Positions 43,309 through 51,566 of a stretch of 64,000 nucleotides of DNA are shown in pieces. Made by a program: the position numbers and the translations under genes. Within the stretch, counting starts at the first letter, position 1. The number at the start of each line of letters is the position of its first letter. Source of the DNA: a virus. A model generated the notes under the pieces. That model was not told the DNA's origin. It did not search any database and saw nothing but the letters and a program-made list of their open reading frames with translations. The stretch spans positions 62,001 through 126,000 of the IMG/VR virus record IMGVR_UViG_3300027741_000025; one strand, written 5' to 3'.

Positions 43309-44151
43309 ATGGATAATTTTAAGAATTTCATACTTAGCGAAATGCCTATTTCCAAGTTTCAACTACTAGGGCAATGGGGACCGGACGCAAAAAGAAAGTA
43401 TGGATATAGTGCTCAAGACACAGGAATATTAGAAAATCCCAAAGCTGTGGAGAAGATCCATAAGCATTGGAGCAACAGTAAGAATAATTTCGACTTGTAT
43501 TTTTTAAGAAATTATGCCGGAACGAAACATAGGGAAAAAGGTGAGGTTAAGTCATTATGGGTTTTAAATAATTTAGGAATAGATATTAAACCAAATGAAG
43601 ATGCAATAACGGTAATTTTTACCACCAATACTGGTGATGAAAAAATTCCTATGACATCCTGGGCGATTGGTCACAGGTTGGGACACGCCATCAGAATGGA
43701 TCATGTTTTTGAAAATTACTTTAGAAAAGAAATAAACAAAGACTTTGAAGAAATATTAAAGTATGTGTATGGTCTTGATATTAACAATAGAGATTTTTAT
43801 TATCAGAACGATTATTTTTCTAAATATGAAAAAAATATGAAAGCTATTTTTCTCGCAGTTGGAAAGATGAAAAGTGCAAGAGAAAATATTCTTAGGAATA
43901 GCAACGAATTCATATATGAGTTGGTGGCTCAATATATCATAACAGGAAAAATAACATTTAATGATCTGCCTAGGTCTTTAATCTTGTCGAGACAAGTTGC
44001 TTGGGGTAGACCTAACTATAGAACAAAAAATTATACCGACGAGACAGCATTTAGGGAATATAACGAAATGCTGCATAACAATGCTTTGAAATACGAGGAT
44101 TATCTTGACACTGTATTCAACGGATTAGAAGGTAAGATATTTGTTATGTAA
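43309..44151 (+). CDS. Unknown phage protein with a GHRLGHA segment
   Basis: About 280 aa from ATG 43309. The N-terminus MDNFKNFILSEMPISKF resembles the capsid-targeting-like ends in this window. Residues about 110-150 hold TTNTGDEKIPMTSWAIGHRLGHAIR, two His four residues apart as in a degenerate metallopeptidase helix, but with no Glu between them. The remainder is helical. The role is unknown. Confidence 0.75.
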   Translation: MDNFKNFILSEMPISKFQLLGQWGPDAKRKYGYSAQDTGILENPKAVEKIHKHWSNSKNNFDLYFLRNYAGTKHREKGEVKSLWVLNNLGIDIKPNEDAITVIFTTNTGDEKIPMTSWAIGHRLGHAIRMDHVFENYFRKEINKDFEEILKYVYGLDINNRDFYYQNDYFSKYEKNMKAIFLAVGKMKSARENILRNSNEFIYELVAQYIITGKITFNDLPRSLILSRQVAWGRPNYRTKNYTDETAFREYNEMLHNNALKYEDYLDTVFNGLEGKIFVM

Positions 44152-44198
44152 AATGATACATAATATAGAAGAACAATCACTTAATTCAAGGAGGATTT

Positions 44199-44417
44199 GT
44201 GAAAAAAAAAGCAAAAAAAATAATAGAAAATAGATTTTTTTTAATCTTAGCAAGAACAATAGATCACAGAATTGGAAAAACAGATGAAGATCATCCTTCA
44301 ATTCCAATTCTTACTGTAAAAGAAGCGTTGATTAGCTTCTTCATAAGATTCATAATATTATTTGTAAACTTTGTAACTTGTGCTTTTGTAATAGCAAATA
44401 TAATCCATCACTGGTAG
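44199..44417 (+). CDS. Small basic protein with a C-terminal membrane helix
   Basis: The 72-aa product starts at GTG 44199 with AAGGAGG just upstream. A Lys-rich start (KKKAKKIIENRFFLILA), a polar middle, and one membrane helix (FFIRFIILFVNFVTCAFVIANII) follow. Its stop touches the stop of the convergent GNAT gene. No function is recognised. Confidence 0.68.
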   Translation: MKKKAKKIIENRFFLILARTIDHRIGKTDEDHPSIPILTVKEALISFFIRFIILFVNFVTCAFVIANIIHHW

Positions 44418-44831
44418 TTAGTATTTGTAACCCCTTACAACTTCTTCTTTTTTAATATTTGCTTTTTTAAAGAATTTTAAACTGGATTTTGTGTGAGGAC
44501 ATACTTTAATGCCTTCGCAGTTCATTTTTTTTGAAATATCCCTAGCCTTATTTAGTATTTTTGTTCCGTAGCCTTTTCTTCTAAATTTAGTCTTAACGTA
44601 AATGTAAGTTCTTATATTTTTACTATTCTTAGAAAGAAAATAATCGAGCATTGCCCATCCTATTAATTCTTTTTCATCGAAAAGAGCTACTGCAATATAA
44701 TTGTCTTCTTTTCTTTTTTTGCTTAAAATAACAGCCTCCCTCATATAATCTTCGCCCAAAGGGGTTGCTGCTACGAATATTCTTCTTAGTTTGGGCGAGC
44801 ACTTTTTAACATCTCGAATTATCCATTTCAT
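44418..44831 (-). CDS. GNAT family acetyltransferase
   Basis: This 137-aa protein has the GNAT core: strand IAVALFDEKELIGWAMLDYF, then YIYVKTKFRRKGYGTKILNKA, where RRKGYG (near 82-87) is the acetyl-CoA pyrophosphate-binding R/Q-x-x-G-x-G motif. The acceptor is unknown: a protein, small molecule or toxin substrate. It starts in an ATGA overlap with the HNH gene upstream, so the two are coupled. Confidence 0.85.
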   Translation of the reverse strand: MKWIIRDVKKCSPKLRRIFVAATPLGEDYMREAVILSKKRKEDNYIAVALFDEKELIGWAMLDYFLSKNSKNIRTYIYVKTKFRRKGYGTKILNKARDISKKMNCEGIKVCPHTKSSLKFFKKANIKKEEVVRGYKY

Positions 44832-45238
44832 TTTATATTCCTTTTTTCAAGATGTCTTTTTATTTTTATCCTATCTTTCTTTTCAAGCAAGTCTCTGTCC
44901 ATCTCCCAATGATGATTTTTACAAAGTGCAATTAAATTTTTAATATCATTTATTTCACTTATTAAAATATCACCAGTGAATGAACATATGTCTTTTATGT
45001 GACAAACATCAAAGTGCTTAAAATAACCGCAAACAACGCAATCCTTAGAAAGACCGCTTGCCAAGTATTTTCGCCTGGCGTCTTCTCTGATTCTGTTTCC
45101 CCTGCTCTCTGATCTTTTTTTATTCTGAGTTGCTTCTGTTTTTTGTTTTATTCTAAAACACATTTTGCAATATGTGTATTTTGAAGCAATTGGATCAGAG
45201 CAAGTTTTACAGACTTTTTTTGATTTTATTTTCGGCAT
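44828..45238 (-). CDS. HNH endonuclease
   Basis: In this 136-aa protein two Cys pairs near the N-terminus (CKTCSD, CKMC) and a CVVC pair near 65 form zinc sites. CHIKDI at about 78 and LIALCKNHHWEMDRD near 100-114 are the HNH motif. It is a likely homing or host-targeting endonuclease. It is coupled to the GNAT gene. No intron or split gene is visible nearby, so a free-standing endonuclease is the simplest reading. Confidence 0.85.
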   Translation of the reverse strand: MPKIKSKKVCKTCSDPIASKYTYCKMCFRIKQKTEATQNKKRSESRGNRIREDARRKYLASGLSKDCVVCGYFKHFDVCHIKDICSFTGDILISEINDIKNLIALCKNHHWEMDRDLLEKKDRIKIKRHLEKRNIK

Positions 45239-45273
45239 AAAGATAGTTTATTCGAAAACAATTTTTGATTCAA

Positions 45274-45281
45274 TATATATT
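45274..45281 (+). promoter_or_regulatory. TATATATT promoter box
   Basis: TATATATT lies about 26 bases before a small gene with a very strong Shine-Dalgarno; transcription would start near 45286. Confidence 0.4.
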
Positions 45282-45306
45282 ATAGGTTCTCAAGGAGGAG
45301 AAAATT

Positions 45307-45390
45307 ATGAAAAAAACTAAGAATGTTTTTGCAAAATTTATTTATATAAGCAACAAAAAAACTAAAAAGAAAAAGAAACCGAATAGTTGA
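45307..45390 (+). CDS. 27-aa Lys-rich peptide gene
   Basis: An ATG at 45307 is preceded by AAGGAGGAG, the best Shine-Dalgarno in this part of the window, six bases away. The frame runs 27 codons (MKKTKNVFAKFIYISNKKTK, then a run of Lys, ending PNS) to TGA 45388-45390. The peptide is very basic and may bind nucleic acid or membranes. It sits between the HNH gene and a large adhesin whose own box follows at 45400. Confidence 0.55.
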   Translation: MKKTKNVFAKFIYISNKKTKKKKKPNS

Positions 45391-45399
45391 TGTTTTGGC

Positions 45400-45411
45400 T
45401 ATATATTCTGT
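45400..45411 (+). promoter_or_regulatory. TATATATT box abutting the start codon at 45412
   Basis: TATATATT at 45400-45407. The ATG begins exactly where transcription would start. No Shine-Dalgarno. Confidence 0.5.
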
Positions 45412-48400
45412 ATGACATCAACAACTCCAATATCCGGTAATTTATTCGTTTGTGGGTATAATCGTACCCACCAACTTGGATTGCCCGATATTTGGAGCTC
45501 CTACTTTAGTTTATTAAAAACCAGTTCTGATCGATGGATAGATGCTGCTGCAGGCGGAACATATTCGATTGCAATCCAAGAAGATGGCACTCTATGGGGA
45601 ACCGGTGGTCTCCCAGGATACTCTGGGACGATTGGATTGGGAAGAACAACAACTGAAAGCTTTACCTTAATCAACACAAAAAAATGGGTTAGTGTGGCTG
45701 CCGGTGTAAACCACACTATTGCTATACATGATGATGGAACACTGTGGGGCACCGGCACTAATGTTAACGGTCAACTTGGCTTGGGAAACACTAATAATGT
45801 TGATGAATTTACAAAAATAAGTAGCGACTCATGGATAGGTGCTGCTTGTGGCGCCACACACACACTTGCTATACGCAGTGACGGAACATTGTGGGTAGCA
45901 GGAGTGGGTTTTGACGGTCAGCTTGGGCTTGGTAACAGTGTTTCTACAACCTTTGGATCATTTGTGCAAATAGGAACAAGCAAGTGGAAAAGTGTGACTG
46001 CAAATTATATGAGGACAGTTGCAATACGCAGTGATGGTACTTTGTGGATCACCGGAGCCGGATTCTCATCAAGGTCATATGACTTTATACAAATCAGTGA
46101 AAATACATGGGATAAAGTTCGTTGTAGCCTAGCTGTAAATCGTGTCGGGTGCGTTTTTGCAATTCGTACCGATGGAACATTGTGGTGTTTTGGAGAAGGC
46201 GGAACTCTAGGTCTGGGTGATTACAACCGCCGCGACTCATTGACGCAAGTTGGTAATAACACATGGAAAGATGTTAGTTGCCACAACAGTCACACCATGG
46301 CAATCAGAAGCGATGGAACACTATGGGCTACAGGAAATAGTTCGAACGGCAAGCTTGGTGCCGGGAGCGTATCTTTAAACCAATATTTAACTTTTATACA
46401 AGTGGGAACTTATCTTGATAATTATTGGTCAAAAGTAGTTACTGGTCCAAATCACACATTGGCGATTTCTCAACTGCCGCCGGCTCCAACACCTCCACCA
46501 ACACCTGAGCCTGATACAGGAACTCCAAAAAATGGTTATTTATTTTCTGTGGGTTTTAGCCGCACAAGCAAATCAATAACTAGTCCGTTTTCAGGACTAG
46601 GTAAAGATACAAACCAGTCTTATCTTTCGCAAATTGGAGCGGATGAGTGGGTAAGCATTTCTAGCGGTTTTGGACACACAGCAGCTATAAAAGCAGACCG
46701 AACACTTTGGACAACTGGTTATAATGAATTTGGACAATTGGGTCTTGGAGATAAAATAAACAGATCTTCTTTTGTTCAAGTTAGCGCAGAATCTTGGTTG
46801 AAAGTGGCGACAGGAAACGCAGCAACATTTGCAATAAGGAATGATGGGACGCTTTGGGCAACTGGCGACAACCGAAATTTTCAACTTGGACTTGGCGATA
46901 ATGAAAATAGGAAGAGTCTTACACAAGTCGGAACAGATTCTTGGGTTGATGTTTCATCTGGCGATGGTCATACAATTGCTATTAAAAGTGATGGAACGCT
47001 TTGGGGGGCAGGATGGAACCAAATGGGGGAATTAAGTCTCACCGACGCAGATGGCAATCCAAAATTATTTTTTCACGCAAGAGTTATGACTAAAATTGGC
47101 AATCAAACATGGAATTATATTTCAGCTGGTGGTAGGTTCATCATAGCAATCAGAAGCGATGGAACATTGTGGGGATCAGGAGCCAATTCTTCAGGACAGC
47201 TTGGGCTTGGATTTAAAGATTTTAGTAAGACGACTTTAACTCAAATCGACAACGGAGTTTGGTCGAAGGTAGCTGCGGGTTTTTACAACACCTTTGCTAT
47301 AAAAAACGATGGAACTCTATGGTGTGCTGGGGGTAATACATTTGGGCAACTCGGACTTGGCGATAAAACAGATCGTGCTCGTTTAACTAAAATTGGAGTT
47401 GATTATTGGAGAGAAGTATATAATTACTGGGTAAACACCTTCGCCATCAAAGCAAATAAAACTCTTTGGATTTCCGGAGACAATAGGCTGGATGCTGACG
47501 GCGACCCTTACGGACTAATTCTAAATGGTGTAGATCGATCTTCTTTCAACCAAGTTGGAGTTGGCTGGACGAAGGTTTCTGGGAACAATAGGTGCATGTT
47601 GGCATTAAAAGAAAACATACCAACACCAACTCCAACTAATACACCGGGACCAACAGCCACACCAACTGCAACAAAATTTAAGATAACACCTACACCAACA
47701 ACTACGCCCACCAAGACACCCGGACCAACAGCTACACCGACCGCTACAGCTACACCAACAAAGACACTTGGACCAACAGCTACACCAACAAAGACACTTG
47801 GACCAACAGCAACACCAACAAAGACACTTGGACCAACAGCTACACCAACAAAGACACTTGGACCAACTCCAACTCCTACTGTTAAAAATATTTCAAAAAC
47901 TGCTCCTCCAACAAGAATTATATTTAAAAATTACACACAATTAGAATGGTATGATTCCAATCCCATATTAGCTGTTGGAGAAGCTGGTTATGAAAATGAT
48001 GCTGGCGGTTTGAAATTTGGCGATGGAGCTAATCGTTGGAGAGAACTTCCTTACAGTTGCCAAAGAGGTGGATGTGTGGTTTCGACGCCAACTAACACTG
48101 CTACACCAACAGCTACACCAACAATAACAGCTACACCAACAATAACAGCTACACCAACAATAACAGCTACACCAACAATAACAGCTACACCAACAATAAC
48201 AGCTACACCAACAATAACAGCTACACCAACACTAACTGCTACACCAACACTAACTGCTACACCAACACTAACACCAACACCAACACTAACTGCTACACCA
48301 ACACTAACTGCTACACCAACACTAACTGCTACAGCCGCAAACGAATACTACTGTGTTAGGTTTAGAACAACACAAACACCTACACTAACCAATACGGCTA

Positions 48401-49290
48401 CTCCTACACCAACTAATACGGCTATAATAACTTCTACGCCTGCAATAACTTCTACGCCTGCAATAACTTCTACGCCTGCAATAACTTCTACTCCAGCACC
48501 AACTCCTGGACCACATGCTGCTGATTTTATAGTAATAAATTATAATTATCCATCTGAGCTAGATTTAAAAACTGATACAATTATCGATTATCCTGATGAA
48601 ATTGGAAGAATAACTGCAGGTTCTTGTCGTATTATATTTGGAGAACCGGATATTAAAAGAGGGCAAATGATCTGGGGTGGGGCACCTGATGATGGAATTG
48701 ATTCTTATCTTATAAATGTTAATAGCATATTTGTCCCCAGTTATACTACATTTACTTTATGTGTTTTCGCTAGGGCATTTTGGTACGCTAATCCGGATCC
48801 CGAAGGATCTTTGATCAGAATAGAACTAACTGCTTATAAGGGTGGAGAAATGAGTAAAGAAGGAACTCATTGGATAAATACTGGCGGAGAAATAATTTCA
48901 AGTGAAGATAAGACATATAAAGTTGACGGACCAGAACAACCCACATGTGATGGTGATTTCCAAAACTTAGTGCATATTAAATATCACGATAATGGTTTTG
49001 GTGCAGGTGCTGGCGTTGCTGACTGGATGGATCCAAAGGATCCACTTAAAACTTGCTATCCTCCTTGTTCCGGGACTTGTACTTATCACTGCGACACAGA
49101 TAATGGAGGAACTTGGCGTCTTTTAAATAGTAATTGTTCTCCTATCAGCTATTGTGATTGTCATCCAACATTAGTGCCTGAATGGGTAACAGAATGCGAT
49201 AATGGATATTGCGAAGCAGGGTACCATGATCTTTGTTATATACCATGTAGTGATGAGTTTGGTGGGCATAGTCCTTGGACAAAACCATAA
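45412..49290 (+). CDS. Large RCC1-repeat adhesin with Mtd-N-like domain
   Basis: The 1,292-aa protein contains two RCC1-type propellers (about 1-350 and 380-740), each built from DGTLWATG...GQLGLGD-style repeats. A Thr/Pro linker (736-824) leads to an Mtd-N-like domain (830-883; [20 protein letters not shown]). A second linker (893-974) and a third precede a beta domain (1040-1190) paralogous to one in the 780-aa fibre. A Cys-rich tip with eleven Cys in the last 85 residues ends the protein. Placing the Mtd-N domain internally rather than at the N-terminus is unusual. It is probably a tail fibre or virion-surface adhesin. RCC1 propellers also occur in bacterial and phage adhesins, so a eukaryotic origin need not be invoked. 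Confidence 0.83.
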   Translation: MTSTTPISGNLFVCGYNRTHQLGLPDIWSSYFSLLKTSSDRWIDAAAGGTYSIAIQEDGTLWGTGGLPGYSGTIGLGRTTTESFTLINTKKWVSVAAGVNHTIAIHDDGTLWGTGTNVNGQLGLGNTNNVDEFTKISSDSWIGAACGATHTLAIRSDGTLWVAGVGFDGQLGLGNSVSTTFGSFVQIGTSKWKSVTANYMRTVAIRSDGTLWITGAGFSSRSYDFIQISENTWDKVRCSLAVNRVGCVFAIRTDGTLWCFGEGGTLGLGDYNRRDSLTQVGNNTWKDVSCHNSHTMAIRSDGTLWATGNSSNGKLGAGSVSLNQYLTFIQVGTYLDNYWSKVVTGPNHTLAISQLPPAPTPPPTPEPDTGTPKNGYLFSVGFSRTSKSITSPFSGLGKDTNQSYLSQIGADEWVSISSGFGHTAAIKADRTLWTTGYNEFGQLGLGDKINRSSFVQVSAESWLKVATGNAATFAIRNDGTLWATGDNRNFQLGLGDNENRKSLTQVGTDSWVDVSSGDGHTIAIKSDGTLWGAGWNQMGELSLTDADGNPKLFFHARVMTKIGNQTWNYISAGGRFIIAIRSDGTLWGSGANSSGQLGLGFKDFSKTTLTQIDNGVWSKVAAGFYNTFAIKNDGTLWCAGGNTFGQLGLGDKTDRARLTKIGVDYWREVYNYWVNTFAIKANKTLWISGDNRLDADGDPYGLILNGVDRSSFNQVGVGWTKVSGNNRCMLALKENIPTPTPTNTPGPTATPTATKFKITPTPTTTPTKTPGPTATPTATATPTKTLGPTATPTKTLGPTATPTKTLGPTATPTKTLGPTPTPTVKNISKTAPPTRIIFKNYTQLEWYDSNPILAVGEAGYENDAGGLKFGDGANRWRELPYSCQRGGCVVSTPTNTATPTATPTITATPTITATPTITATPTITATPTITATPTITATPTLTATPTLTATPTLTPTPTLTATPTLTATPTLTATAANEYYCVRFRTTQTPTLTNTATPTPTNTAIITSTPAITSTPAITSTPAITSTPAPTPGPHAADFIVINYNYPSELDLKTDTIIDYPDEIGRITAGSCRIIFGEPDIKRGQMIWGGAPDDGIDSYLINVNSIFVPSYTTFTLCVFARAFWYANPDPEGSLIRIELTAYKGGEMSKEGTHWINTGGEIISSEDKTYKVDGPEQPTCDGDFQNLVHIKYHDNGFGAGAGVADWMDPKDPLKTCYPPCSGTCTYHCDTDNGGTWRLLNSNCSPISYCDCHPTLVPEWVTECDNGYCEAGYHDLCYIPCSDEFGGHSPWTKP
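47620..48500 (+). repeat. Tandem repeats encoding Thr/Pro linkers (two arrays)
   Basis: ACCAACAAAGACACTTGGAC-type 30-bp units repeat four times at 47755-47875, and ACCAACAATAACAGCTAC-type 18-bp units six or more times at 48110-48235, followed by CTAACTGCTACACCAACA units. The Mtd-N-like domain lies between the arrays. Confidence 0.85.
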
Positions 49291-49357
49291 TTATTATCAC
49301 TGACGCCAGACACTGTGTCTAGGGATGAACATTACTTATTATTTTATTCTACACGAG

Positions 49358-49365
49358 TATATAAT
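49358..49365 (+). promoter_or_regulatory. TATATAAT promoter box
   Basis: The expected transcription start is near 49370. GAGGGA at 49381-49386 is the Shine-Dalgarno for the following ATGs, so this fibre gene has a short leader. Confidence 0.45.
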
Positions 49366-49391
49366 CTTTAGCTAAACATAGAGGGAAAATG

Positions 49392-51338
49392 ATGTCAGAA
49401 AGTTTTTGCATACCATCAAATGATTTTGATCCCAACATACACGAATTGATCGCCAAGCATTCAAATTCTCAAGATTGCAATGCAGGTTGCGGAGCCACAC
49501 CAACACCAACTGCAACAGCTGTACCTACTAATACTACCACACCAACTAATACTGCCACACCAACTAATACTGCCACACCAACTAATACTGCCACACCAAC
49601 TAATACTGCCACACCAACTAATACTGCCACACCAACACCAACTAATACTGCTACACCAACAGCTACACCAACTAATACTGCCACAACAACACTAACTGCT
49701 ACACCAACACCAACTAATACTGCTACGCCAACAGCTACACCAACTAATACTGCCACAACAACACTAACTGCTACACCAACACCAACTAATACTGCTACGC
49801 CAACAGCTACACCAACTAATACTGCCACAACAACACTAACTGCTACACCAACAGCTACACCAACACCAACTAATACTGCTACGCCAACAGCTACACCAAC
49901 ACCAACTAATACTGCTACGCCAACAGCTACACCAACCAATACTGCCACAACAACACTAACTGCTACACCTACTAAGACACCTGGATCAACAGCCACACCA
50001 AACTGTCCAGGCAGTAATTTGATACTAAATGGAGATTTTGAATTTGATGTCCCTCAATCTGATGGTGGTACCGCCCAACATTGGAATGTGCACAATGTGG
50101 ACGTAACATCAATAGAGCTAACGGGACCTAATAAAAATGTATGGATAGATTTAAATTCTTGCTCTCTAGGTTATATCGAACAGTCTTTTTCTACTATAAT
50201 TGGAGAGAGCTATGTAGTAAATTTTAATATGGCGGCTAATAATCGATGCACCCCTTCTAATCCTTGCGAAGAAGGAAGGCAAGATAATACACAATACAGA
50301 AAAGAATTTTTTGTTAATTTTGCAAATACCTACTGGGTCCTGGTGTTTGATATGACCGATACACCAAATTTAATTCCAGGTAGACAATACGATTATGCTG
50401 GGATGGGATGGATTCCACAATCCATGGTATTTACCGCAATAGATAATATTACAACTTTAAGATTTGTAAGCAATTGCACAAATTGTGGCTGCTTTGGTCC
50501 AGCAGTAGATTGCATTCAAGTTTGTGGTATTCCAGGACCAACCATGACACCAACACCTACTAATACATCAACTCCTACCGCCACACCCACTAAGACACCA
50601 ACGCCCACACCAACTCAATGCCCATGCCCAGGATTTCCAGCATTTGATGGATCTTCATCTACAAGTGGAACATATTACAAAACATGCACCATAGTTGACA
50701 ATGATACTTGTTCGCCAAATGGTAATAGAGTAGTAAGTTTTGTATGCGAACAAGGACAATCTGGAGTAGTAACTGCTGGCACAGGAAGCTATGTTGGTGA
50801 TGTGGGACAAATTATATCTGTTCCCTCTTCTTGGTTGCAATCAAATCCTCTAAATACTGCGACATGGAATTCTGCAACATATGATGGTAATTGCGGAAAT
50901 TCACTTGGAGATAAAATTTATTACGAACTTAGTGATTCTGTAATTGGTGTTTGCCCAACAGCTACGCCAACACCCACCAAGACACCAACAGCAACACCAA
51001 CACCAACACCTACACCAACTAAGACAGCAACACCCACACCAACTAAGACACCTACAGCTACACCGACAGCCACACCAACAGCTACACCGACAGCTACGCC
51101 GCCGCGAACAGCCACACCAACAGCAACACCAACAGCTACACCAACAGCTACACCACCGCCAACAGCCACACTAATGACAAGTACAGTTTGCTATGATGAC
51201 GAGTGCAGGTCGGCGTGCGAAGTTAATTACTATGATGGTTCTTGTTACCATGAAGGCTTCTGTGGACCATCCGGTGCCACCAAGGTAACATTTACACTTG
51301 GCGGACTTCTAACAGATTGTTGCTGCGCCACCACTTAA
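49392..51338 (+). CDS. Modular adhesin: DUF642-like, shared C-terminal modules
   Basis: About 648 aa (a tandem ATG at 49389 is possible). Modules: a short head (1-35), a long Thr/Pro linker (36-204), a DUF642-like carbohydrate-binding domain (207-375; [10 protein letters not shown] and [18 protein letters not shown]), a short linker, a [13 protein letters not shown] domain (413-515), another linker, and a Cys-rich C-terminal module (593-648). The last two modules recur in the convergent 1,513-aa gene. The Shine-Dalgarno GAGGGA supports the start. Such domains bind plant or bacterial polysaccharides in known proteins; the virion role is inferred. Confidence 0.8.
   Translation: MSESFCIPSNDFDPNIHELIAKHSNSQDCNAGCGATPTPTATAVPTNTTTPTNTATPTNTATPTNTATPTNTATPTNTATPTPTNTATPTATPTNTATTTLTATPTPTNTATPTATPTNTATTTLTATPTPTNTATPTATPTNTATTTLTATPTATPTPTNTATPTATPTPTNTATPTATPTNTATTTLTATPTKTPGSTATPNCPGSNLILNGDFEFDVPQSDGGTAQHWNVHNVDVTSIELTGPNKNVWIDLNSCSLGYIEQSFSTIIGESYVVNFNMAANNRCTPSNPCEEGRQDNTQYRKEFFVNFANTYWVLVFDMTDTPNLIPGRQYDYAGMGWIPQSMVFTAIDNITTLRFVSNCTNCGCFGPAVDCIQVCGIPGPTMTPTPTNTSTPTATPTKTPTPTPTQCPCPGFPAFDGSSSTSGTYYKTCTIVDNDTCSPNGNRVVSFVCEQGQSGVVTAGTGSYVGDVGQIISVPSSWLQSNPLNTATWNSATYDGNCGNSLGDKIYYELSDSVIGVCPTATPTPTKTPTATPTPTPTPTKTATPTPTKTPTATPTATPTATPTATPPRTATPTATPTATPTATPPPTATLMTSTVCYDDECRSACEVNYYDGSCYHEGFCGPSGATKVTFTLGGLLTDCCCATT
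49497..50000 (+). repeat. Tandem repeats encoding the longest Thr/Pro/Asn/Ala linker
   Basis: ACACCAACTAATACTGCC 18-bp units repeat at least five times, then a longer composite unit (about 72 bp, ending in a CACAACAACACTAACTGC segment) repeats three to four times. Both periods are multiples of three. Confidence 0.87.
51170..51338 (+). repeat. Inverted repeat, left arm (fibre C-terminal module)
   Basis: This 3' end of the rightward adhesin gene is nearly identical, inverted, to 51398-51566, the 3' end of the leftward adhesin gene. Outside a 29-bp block (51256-51284) only a few bases differ. Confidence 0.9.
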
Positions 51339-51371
51339 ATTATTATCAAATTCAATACTATATAAATTGTT

Positions 51372-51390
51372 AATGGATCCCATTTTTTTT
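51372..51390 (+). terminator. Weak intrinsic terminator after the rightward adhesin
   Basis: AATGG and CCATT form a 5-bp stem with an ATC loop, followed by eight T. The stem is short, so termination may be partial. It lies in the 59-bp gap between the convergent adhesin genes. Confidence 0.4.
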
Positions 51391-51397
51391 ATGTTTT

Positions 51398-51566
51398 TTA
51401 ATATGTGGCGCAGCAACAATCTGTTAGAAGTCCTCCAAGTGTAAATGTTACTTTAATAACGCCGGAGCCGCTGCAGGAGACTTCATGGTAACAAGAACCA
51501 TCATAGTAATTAACTTCGCACGCCGACTTGCACTCGTCATCATAGCAAACTGTACTTGTCATTAGT
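51398..51566 (-). repeat. Inverted repeat, right arm (fibre C-terminal module)
   Basis: Partner of 51170-51338. It differs mainly in a block at about 51452-51480, which encodes [11 protein letters not shown] where the other copy has [11 protein letters not shown]. Confidence 0.9.

Noticed and set aside
49497-50000. CRISPR array
   Set aside because: Units are contiguous coding repeats without unique spacers and translate to Thr/Pro linkers.
51170-51566. Diversity-generating retroelement template/variable repeat pair
   Set aside because: Mtd-like domains and a near-identical repeat pair invited this, but the differences are not confined to A positions, both copies are coding ends of genes, and no reverse transcriptase is in the window.
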